The position numbers and the translations under genes were made by a program. This document shows positions 1-5,645 of a stretch of 41,160 nucleotides of DNA, in pieces. The notes below the pieces were generated by a model. It was not told where the DNA came from. It saw nothing but the letters and a program-made list of their open reading frames with translations, and did no database searches. Position 1 is the first letter of the stretch; the number at the start of each line of letters is the position of its first letter. Source of the stretch: Nitrospirota bacterium (lineage in GTDB: Bacteria > Nitrospirota > Thermodesulfovibrionia > Thermodesulfovibrionales > JdFR-88); NCBI GenBank assembly GCA_021813765.1, contig JAKAJM010000016.1, forward strand, positions 1-41,160, in the 5' to 3' direction.

Positions 1-207
1 CACCGTGAGCACCACGGCCTCTTCATCGCTTACCCTGTACACTCCGGCATCATCAGCGTTCGAAGAGCCTACAAGGACGTTGGGGTCCATTATAGGCGGC
101 AGCTGCCCCAGCACCTGGGACAGGTCCTTAGGACTGAATTTTGCCGCTCACCCCGCGCAGCTGGACATCTCCGTAAGCTTAAAGCTCTTTTTCCCCATGA
201 TTTGCAT
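1..207 (-). CDS. selD: Selenide, water dikinase SelD (selenoprotein form), 5' part only
   Basis: SelD makes selenophosphate from selenide and ATP in the cytosol; it is the selenium donor for Sec-tRNA. Only the first 69 codons lie in the window; the rest is beyond the left edge. The frame reads KLTEMSSCAG, then UGA (148-150), then AAKFSPKDLSQVLGQLPPIM and later SSNADDAGVY, the conserved SelD N-terminus. The UGA falls where other SelD proteins have the catalytic Cys or Sec (residue 17 in E. coli), so I read it as selenocysteine, not a stop. I start at the ATG at 205-207 because AGGAGGA lies 8 bases upstream; the ATG at 196-198 would put Sec at residue 17 exactly. A standard gene finder would miss this gene because of the UGA. 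Identification is firm; Sec decoding is inferred from the alignment and the downstream hairpin. Confidence 0.93.
121..150 (-). promoter_or_regulatory. Candidate bacterial SECIS hairpin with Sec UGA of selD
   Basis: UGA is at 148-150. Thirteen bases further on the coding strand the mRNA can form GUCC-UAA-GGAC (134 down to 124), extended by two pairs around a bulged C. A short apical stem-loop at this distance from UGA inside the coding region is the architecture bound by bacterial SelB. The fold was judged by eye. Confidence 0.6.
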
Positions 208-452
208 TTTCCCGGTCCTCCTTTTGTTAGGGTTTTAAATCTCCCGTTTATGATTTTTTCAGCTCATGTTTTTTTGTTTTTTAAGCCTCACCCGCCTGAA
301 AACATAAAAATATTAGCATGTTTGCATGTATATGTCAACAAAAAAGGAGCAGCCCTCAACACATTCCGTAAGCTCCCCCTAAAAATAGAAACCCTGCAAG
401 TGGAGCTTTCTGCAAACGTATCCCCTTTATTGGTTATTTCAGGGACGCTATA

Positions 453-653
453 CCAGCATAGTGTCTCATAAACGACTGGTGTTATTAATTTGTCCGGACG
501 CATAGCTCCCGATTGTCATTCCCGCAAGGACGCCGGGAATCCTTCTTAAAGACAAGAAAGATTCCGGACAAGCCGGAATGACAAAATTAGATAGAATAAG
601 CGATCTTGGCCATATTATTTATAACACCAGCTATTTTAGAGACATTACACTGG
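453..653. repeat. MITE-like element with about 38-bp terminal inverted repeats
   Basis: The left arm (453-490, starting CCAGCATAGTGTCTC) and the right arm (616-653, ending ACATTACACTGG) are imperfect reverse complements, with the blocks CTGGTGTTAT and TGTCTC exactly conserved. About 125 bases lie between them and no gene is inside. It sits between the 3' end of the murU-amgK gene and the start of selD. No target-site duplication is evident. The arms could derive from the ends of an insertion sequence; I cannot name the family. Confidence 0.6.
513..584. repeat. Palindromic GTCATTCC-type dispersed repeat nested in the MITE-like element
   Basis: TTGTCATTCC (513-522) and GGAATGACAA (575-584) are exact reverse complements. 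Inner arms GGGAAT/ATTCC and CTTCTT/AAGAA extend the pairing, giving a long imperfect hairpin of 72 bp. Repeats beginning GTCATTCC with GGGAATC cores are common extragenic palindromes in several bacterial phyla. The remainder of 208-666 shows no gene. Confidence 0.7.
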
Positions 654-666
654 AAGGGAATTGCAT

Positions 667-2784
667 TTACCCTTTAAAATCCAACCCGTTAACAAGGCGT
701 GAGAGGACCGGGAGATCGATTTCAATGCCGTGATTTTTTTGTCCGGAGCACTCCGCGATATCTTCCTTTAAGAGCCTGAGCCCTTCAGGGATATGCTTAA
801 GAAAGTACCGCTTCCCTTTCATCTGGGAAAGGAATGCATAAGCGCCCAGGGCCTGCATGTGCCGCTGCAGCCGGCAGGGCAGGATGGTCCTTTTAAAATC
901 TTTCGCCGAGGGCAGATCCGGGGGCTCGCCCCCTTTCTCCCTGAGCCCGATGTAATAATCCAGCGCCTCGTCCCGCAGGCCGTCATCGAGCCTGCTGTAA
1001 GGGTCCCACAGAATGGAGGCCAGGTCGTAGGCATGCGGACCTATGCGCGCTCCCTGGTAATCGATTATTCTCGGTCTGGGGAAAAACGGATTTTTTACCG
1101 GGCCCCCTCCGCTCCGAGCGGCCCCCTCCATATCCGCCTCTATCATGATATTTTGGGACTGAAAATCGCGGTGGACGACCGCCTTCGGGAAGCTGGCCAC
1201 CAAAGAGGCTAGCAGGTGGAATTCCTCATCCAGGCCAGGAGGCGGCGAGATACCCATAAGCCCGGTTACAAACCGCTCAAGGAAGTAGCCGGTCTCCCAG
1301 CGCAGATGATCATAGTCGAAACGCCGCTCGGCAAGCATGGCGCATTTATCGAGCTGCCCGTGAGCCCGGGTATGGAGTATTGAAAGTATCCCAATGATCT
1401 TTTTGTAGATATCAGCGATCTCGGCCTTCTCCCTGGGCAGCTTGAGCCAGGCATAAAGGGAGAGATCTCCCAGGTCTTCAAAAAGCGCCCGTTTTCCCTT
1501 TCCGTCTACGGCAAGGAGGCCTGGGACCGGCACCCCTATTTCCGCAAAAAAACGCGTATATTCAATGTGCCGCTCGAAATCCTTATCGCCCGGCAGGCAC
1601 TCCATAAGGACGAGGCTCCCGTTTGGACCCTTCATGCGCCCGCTTGAATCCCTCATTCTAAAGTATCGCCTGTCCGACCCCCCGAGCCCTATCAAATATG
1701 TTTCTTCAAATCGGTCCACGCCGGAATTTTTTTTAGATGGGAAAAGCGGCCCGGCACCGGGAAACAATGGGTTTTCCAGGGGCGGCGCACTCCCTTCCCC
1801 GGGTTTTCCCGGGGACCCGGTCCGCATCACGGCCTCGGGAAGCTCCAGGCAATAATCCGGCCCGATGATGCTGTTTTCATGTCTTTCCCTGCCGGATATC
1901 TTTGCCCCTGGCATGATGATGCAGTTCCTGAGGGTTGCGCCTTCATGGACCTTGCAGCCTGTCTCAAGGACAAGATAACCCTGCGCCTCGATGCGGCCGC
2001 AATCGGCCCCTGGCGACCGGTAAACGGTCTCTCCGTTTAAGGACAGGGTCTCCAGCACGCCCGCCGCATAAGTGGCGGGCGTTCCTATGTCGTTCCAGCG
2101 GCAGCCCGTGAAATCGACTGTTTGCACCTTACGGCCGGCCCGCGCCGCAGCCAGCCAGGCAATGGTTACGTGGGAGACGCCCTCAGGCAGATAATCCAGT
2201 ATCTCCGGACTGTATACGGCTATTCCCGTGTAGGCCGTCCTTTTTGCGGAACCCGAGGGATTTTCCGGGGAATCAGAGGGACTGGGCAGCGAGAGGCCGG
2301 GGCTCTCCACGTCCAGGACACGGCCGTCTTTATCGATTACCACGTTGGCAAGCGCCGGATAATGATGCGTTGCCAGTGTCGCGATATTGCCGGACCGGAC
2401 ATGGGCATCCACGAGCCTTTGGAGATCCACATCCATGAGGATGTCCGCGTTATGGACCAGAAAACAAAAACCCTCTGAAAGAAAGTCCTTCGCGTTCCTG
2501 AGCGCTCCCCCGGTGCCAAGTATCTGTCTTTCCTCGAAAAACGTAATATGCCCGGCATGGGGTGACCCAGATGCCCACTTGCGGAACATCTCCGGCTTGT
2601 AATGGATATTGACCCCGATCCTGGCCGGAGAGACCTGGGCAAGCCGTTCCAGGACCATATCTATCAGCGGTTCCCCCATAAAAGGGAGCAGGGGCTTCGG
2701 GATGTGCCCGGTAACAGGCCGCAGCCGCTCCCCGAGCCCGGCGGCCGGGAGAAAGGCGATAAGGGGTTTTTGTTTTTTATTCAT
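667..2784 (-). CDS. Fused MurU-like uridylyltransferase / AmgK-like sugar kinase
   Basis: This 705-residue protein joins two consecutive steps of cell-wall recycling. Residues about 5-250 are a sugar-phosphate nucleotidyltransferase with PAAGLGERLRPVTGHIPKPL, as in MurU (MurNAc-1-phosphate to UDP-MurNAc). About 255-330 is a beta-helix-like tail. A Pro/Gly-rich linker follows, and about 370-700 is an aminoglycoside-phosphotransferase-fold kinase with HRDFQSQNIMIE and IDYQGARIGPHAYDLAS, the AmgK pattern (anomeric phosphorylation of MurNAc/GlcNAc). AmgK and MurU are usually separate adjacent genes; here they are one chain in reverse reaction order. I start at the ATG at 2784, which overlaps namZ by 8 bases; longer upstream starts (TTG 2859) only add namZ-overlapping residues. 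Sugar specificity is inferred from similarity and from the NamZ neighbour. Confidence 0.88.
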   Translation of the reverse strand: MNKKQKPLIAFLPAAGLGERLRPVTGHIPKPLLPFMGEPLIDMVLERLAQVSPARIGVNIHYKPEMFRKWASGSPHAGHITFFEERQILGTGGALRNAKDFLSEGFCFLVHNADILMDVDLQRLVDAHVRSGNIATLATHHYPALANVVIDKDGRVLDVESPGLSLPSPSDSPENPSGSAKRTAYTGIAVYSPEILDYLPEGVSHVTIAWLAAARAGRKVQTVDFTGCRWNDIGTPATYAAGVLETLSLNGETVYRSPGADCGRIEAQGYLVLETGCKVHEGATLRNCIIMPGAKISGRERHENSIIGPDYCLELPEAVMRTGSPGKPGEGSAPPLENPLFPGAGPLFPSKKNSGVDRFEETYLIGLGGSDRRYFRMRDSSGRMKGPNGSLVLMECLPGDKDFERHIEYTRFFAEIGVPVPGLLAVDGKGKRALFEDLGDLSLYAWLKLPREKAEIADIYKKIIGILSILHTRAHGQLDKCAMLAERRFDYDHLRWETGYFLERFVTGLMGISPPPGLDEEFHLLASLVASFPKAVVHRDFQSQNIMIEADMEGAARSGGGPVKNPFFPRPRIIDYQGARIGPHAYDLASILWDPYSRLDDGLRDEALDYYIGLREKGGEPPDLPSAKDFKRTILPCRLQRHMQALGAYAFLSQMKGKRYFLKHIPEGLRLLKEDIAECSGQKNHGIEIDLPVLSRLVNGLDFKG

Positions 2785-3952
2785 AGAGGAGGAAACGTTT
2801 TCTCCTCGTCCTGTTAAAGGCCTGGCACTGTTCTTTCCATTGCTCCTCCATGACATCAAGCGCGGTCCCCCGGTCTATCTGCAAACGGAACTCCGGGGTG
2901 CCGGCCAGGATGTCGATCGGGAGCTTTATCTCTTCATATTCGTATGGGGGCTTTTTCCAGATGTTGAACTTCGGATACAGCTCCCGAACTGCCTTGAGTA
3001 TGCCGGCGGCGGTTTTAAACGGAAGGAATCTCTCCCTGTCAGTCACATGTATCTGTGCGCCTCCGCAAACCGTGCCCGCGTGCTTCTGGAATGTGGGCTC
3101 AAAATAAAGGGGCCTCATGACCACGCCCGGCAGCCGGAACTCGGCCAGCTTCTTGACGAGCCTTTCAGGTTTTATGAAAGGGGCCCCGAATATCTCGAAG
3201 GGGCGGGTGGTGCCCCTTCCCTCACTGAGAGTCGTCCCTTCAAGGAGGCACATCCCGGGGTAAACCAATGCGGTATCCGGGGTCGGCATATTGGGGGAAG
3301 GAAGGACCCAGGGCAGGCCGCACCCGTCAAACCAGGTCCGCCTGCTCCATTCCTCCATCCTGATCACATGGAGGTCGGCCGCTTGATGAAAGGACTCCCT
3401 GAGGTACAGGGCCACCTCGGCGATAGTCATCCCGTGGCGCACAGGAAGGGGGCGCAGTCCAACAAACGAGCTGAACTCCGGGTCCAGGAGCGTACCCTCG
3501 ACGTAACGGCCGCCTACGGGGTTCGGCCTGTCCAGCACGACCAGGGGCTTTCCTTCTTCAGCACAGGCCTCCATGCAGAGATCCATTGTCCAGATGAACG
3601 TATAATACCTGGCCCCCACGTCCTGCAGGTCTATTACCAGGGCGTCCATCTTCCTGAGCATCGAGGATGTAGGTTTCCTCTGTCTACCGTAAAGGCTGAA
3701 AACCGGGAGGCCCGTAGCGCCGTCCTTGAAGCCGCTCCACTCGATCATGTTGTCCTGGGTCTGTCCATAAATGCCGTGCTGGGGACCCAGGAGGGCCGAA
3801 AGGCGGCATTTTTTTGATTTCATGAACAGGCTGACAGCATGTGCAAGCCGGCTATTGACGGAGGCTGGATGGACCAGGAGCCCCACGCGCGCCCCGGAAA
3901 GCGCCCTGGGCCAGCGGCTTTCAAATAGATCCAGACCGGTCTTTACTCTCAT
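2777..3952 (-). CDS. namZ: NamZ-family (DUF1343) exo-beta-N-acetylmuramidase
   Basis: A 391-residue protein of the DUF1343 family, whose characterised Bacillus member NamZ removes terminal MurNAc from peptidoglycan fragments. Family motifs seen: GLLVHPASVNS, LLGPQHGIYGQTQDNM, VIDLQDVGARYYTFIWTM, DRPNPVGG and a C-terminal KPPYEYE segment. No signal peptide is visible (it begins MRVKTGLDLFESRWPRALSG), so it would act in the cytosol or leave by an unrecognised route. The next gene, overlapping by 8 bases, would phosphorylate and uridylylate the released MurNAc. No strong ribosome binding site precedes the ATG, but an AT-rich inverted-repeat cluster lies just upstream. Confidence 0.9.
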   Translation of the reverse strand: MRVKTGLDLFESRWPRALSGARVGLLVHPASVNSRLAHAVSLFMKSKKCRLSALLGPQHGIYGQTQDNMIEWSGFKDGATGLPVFSLYGRQRKPTSSMLRKMDALVIDLQDVGARYYTFIWTMDLCMEACAEEGKPLVVLDRPNPVGGRYVEGTLLDPEFSSFVGLRPLPVRHGMTIAEVALYLRESFHQAADLHVIRMEEWSRRTWFDGCGLPWVLPSPNMPTPDTALVYPGMCLLEGTTLSEGRGTTRPFEIFGAPFIKPERLVKKLAEFRLPGVVMRPLYFEPTFQKHAGTVCGGAQIHVTDRERFLPFKTAAGILKAVRELYPKFNIWKKPPYEYEEIKLPIDILAGTPEFRLQIDRGTALDVMEEQWKEQCQAFNRTRRKRFLLYE

Positions 3953-3966
3953 TGATCAACGTTTTT

Positions 3967-4007
3967 ATTGTATTTCAATAATTGAAACTCAATAATTGTA
4001 ATACAAT
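3967..4007. promoter_or_regulatory. AT-rich inverted-repeat cluster upstream of namZ (candidate operator)
   Basis: ATTGTATTTCAAT (3967-3979) and ATTGTAATACAAT (3995-4007) are reverse complements at 12 of 13 positions. Between and overlapping them TCAATAATTG occurs twice (3975-3984 and 3989-3998), itself nearly palindromic. The cluster starts 15 bp upstream of the namZ start codon, where a repressor could act. The regulator is unknown. Confidence 0.5.
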
Positions 4008-4164
4008 AATCTAAAAATGGTCTACTCGCCGGACCGGCCTTCCTATCCGCATAGCTCTCGCCATGAAACAAGTTTCGTTTCAGCCCCAAAAAACCGTTTT
4101 AAGTGCTTTCTACAAGAGAAAAGTCCATTGCGATATTTGCGGGGGTGACTGTTTTGTGTACAAG

Positions 4165-4176
4165 TGATATATATCA
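4165..4176. promoter_or_regulatory. FNR/CRP-like palindrome TGATATATATCA
   Basis: A perfect 12-bp dyad, GTGAT-ATAT-ATCAT with its flanks, close to the FNR-type consensus TTGAT-N4-ATCAA. It lies in the gene-free stretch 3953-4262, about 210 bp upstream of namZ and beyond the 3' end of the barrel gene. Nothing else in this stretch is recognisable. Function is uncertain. Confidence 0.3.
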
Positions 4177-4262
4177 TCCTTTCGGTATTTTTAAACCCCT
4201 CATTCCAGATCCTTCCCGCATCCTGGTTCTCTTTCTCTTTTTGCCCATTATCGCAGAGGTCA

Positions 4263-4796
4263 TTACCTATGGTCTCGCTCCGCTCTGTAAGGAGGTGGGG
4301 GCACATATTCTGTTTTGGCCTGCTTTTTCTCCTCGAAGGTAAATGTAAGGCCTGCGGTAGTCAACACGTCATTATATTTCTCCTGCATGTCCCTGACATC
4401 GACCCTGAATCCCACAGTATCGCTGATTGCGTACTTAAATCCCACGCCAATCTCACCCAACGCGGTGTTGTAGGGACCGGTTCTTAGATGGGCCAGGCCC
4501 GCGCCTGCAAAGATAAAGGGGTCAAGCTCCCTGAAGGGCATGAGATTATACAGGATATCGGCATGGTACAGGTCCTCTGCGGAACCGGCCCACTCATAGG
4601 CGGCCTCCAGTCCCCATGTATTCGTAAGATCGTACCCAAAGCGTACTCCGCCGCCAAACCTGTCGGCCTTGTGCAAATCGTAAAAGCCTGCAAATGGGCT
4701 CAGCTCGAAATTGCCCGCTTTTGTTCCAGCTTGAGAAATGACCGGGAAAAGCAAAAGGGCGGAAACTATAATGACCATTGTTGCTGATCTGACCAT
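4263..4796 (-). CDS. Outer-membrane beta-barrel protein (OmpA N-terminal type)
   Basis: A 177-residue secreted protein. Residues 1-23 form a signal peptide (hydrophobic VIIVSALLLFPVI, cleavage near SQAG). The rest alternates like an eight-strand barrel: FELSPFAGFYDL, GGGVRFGYDLTNTWGLEAAYEW, LDPFIFAGAGLAHL, IGVGFKYAISDTVGFRVDVRD and TAGLTFTFEE, as in OMP_b-brl domains. It ends with a Pro-rich PPPPYRAERDHR where OmpA-family proteins normally continue into the peptidoglycan-binding domain; that domain is absent, and I saw no trace of it in the following 200 bases. It may be a genuine short barrel or a truncated OmpA. Confidence 0.8.
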   Translation of the reverse strand: MVRSATMVIIVSALLLFPVISQAGTKAGNFELSPFAGFYDLHKADRFGGGVRFGYDLTNTWGLEAAYEWAGSAEDLYHADILYNLMPFRELDPFIFAGAGLAHLRTGPYNTALGEIGVGFKYAISDTVGFRVDVRDMQEKYNDVLTTAGLTFTFEEKKQAKTEYVPPPPYRAERDHR

Positions 4797-4872
4797 GACC
4801 CCTCCCTTGGAATTTTGCGGGTTTAATCAGGCATGGGCTATATTCAGATTCTTAGCATTATTTAAGCCTTAA

Positions 4873-5037
4873 GTCGACCCCTGTGCTACGCCTGCGGGGT
4901 TAGAACTGTGCAATAAGGCCACTGAAGTGCTTAAGGCGGCCGGTGGCAAGGCCTGCGGCCAGTTTTCCGGCAAGATCGATCGCTCCTGGTTTAGCTCTGG
5001 CATCATGAAGGTCGCCGCGCGCCATGGGCTTCCATGA
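4873..5037 (+). other. Coding-like stretch in an intergenic region, possible gene remnant
   Basis: On the plus strand an open frame without a start codon reads LCNKATEVLKAAGGKACGQF and ends IMKVAARHGLP-stop, with strongly GC3-biased codons. On the minus strand an ATG-initiated 42-codon frame over the same DNA (start near 5027) is equally protein-like, with LAGKLAAGLATGRLKHFSG. One may be a decayed gene and the other its mirror; I cannot tell which, and recognise neither. The rest of 4797-5041 shows nothing. Confidence 0.25.
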
Positions 5038-5041
5038 AAGC

Positions 5042-5386
5042 TCAATTTTCGTTTCGTTGACCCGGCTTAACCGACCTCACATTCAGGTAATCCGGGCCGC
5101 TATCTGTGGGATAACCTGTAACCAGATAGCCCTTTACTATCACCTTCCTGCTTATATACTTGTCCAGGTCAATCCTGCTCCTCAAGGCATACAATGTTTT
5201 TCCTTTATCATCGGTCAACACGTGTGTTCCATACATATATGACGTGATCCCTTGTTTTTTTATAATGCCGGCCGCCGTCACCTCTTGTTTTTCAGCCCCG
5301 CTGGCTGCCGCATAAGAGCAGACGACTAAAAAAATCGCAGAACATATTGTAAAGATTCGGAGAAACCTGCTATATTCCCTCGTCAT
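5042..5386 (-). CDS. Small secreted OB-fold-like protein of unknown function
   Basis: A 114-residue protein with an N-terminal signal peptide (hydrophobic FLRIFTICSAIFLVVCSYAA, cleavage near ASGA). The mature part of about 85 residues has short beta strands and the segment GTHVLTDDKGKTLYALRSRI, then KVIVKGYLVTGYP and PDYLNVRSV. This resembles small exported OB-fold domains that follow the pattern 'strand-DDKGK-strand-KKVVVKGYxV'. No catalytic residues are evident. It stands alone between the barrel gene and the Cache gene, all on the same strand. The name is structural only. Confidence 0.65.
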   Translation of the reverse strand: MTREYSRFLRIFTICSAIFLVVCSYAAASGAEKQEVTAAGIIKKQGITSYMYGTHVLTDDKGKTLYALRSRIDLDKYISRKVIVKGYLVTGYPTDSGPDYLNVRSVKPGQRNEN

Positions 5387-5454
5387 TCCAATTCTCCTTG
5401 CAAAAAAGAAAAATTTATGAGAACACTTTCACCACCATGCAATTATACCCCAGT

Positions 5455-5643
5455 TCGCATCAATCCGCCCCTTTGGAGGCCAGGAGGTTCGCTGGGTGTC
5501 CTTATAGTTTCTTTCAAAGCAAAAAACAGCGCCGTTAAACCGTTCTTATCCGCGCCTTTTGCTATCAGGAGCTTTGCCGCATCCACATTATCTTTGTAAG
5601 CCGCCAATGAAGAAGGGCAGTTCCATATCCATGAAGGAAACGG
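5455..5643 (-). pseudogene. Ankyrin-repeat gene remnant (frameshifted)
   Basis: Directly after the Cache gene stop, the minus strand encodes AAYKDNVDAAKLLIAKGADK followed by NGLTALFFALKE, a textbook ankyrin repeat (5503-5643). The reading then continues only in another frame as GHPANLLASKGAD (about 5464-5501), the end of a second repeat, before a stop. There is no start codon and at least one frameshift, so this is a decayed ankyrin gene, or what is left of one replaced by the neighbour. No other gene is seen in 5387-5645. Confidence 0.7.
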
Positions 5644-5645
5644 CG

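Noticed and set aside
288-503. 71-codon minus-strand frame
   Set aside because: It runs through the left arm of the MITE-like element and AT-rich spacer, has no ribosome site and does not resemble a protein.
2609-3817. Long open frame (402 codons) on the plus strand
   Set aside because: It lies opposite namZ and murU-amgK, whose family motifs are clear; GC-rich antisense frames stay open by codon bias. Its sequence has no domain I recognise.
4043-4306. 87-codon minus-strand frame after the barrel gene
   Set aside because: Composition is random-looking and it does not match the missing OmpA C-terminal domain in any frame.
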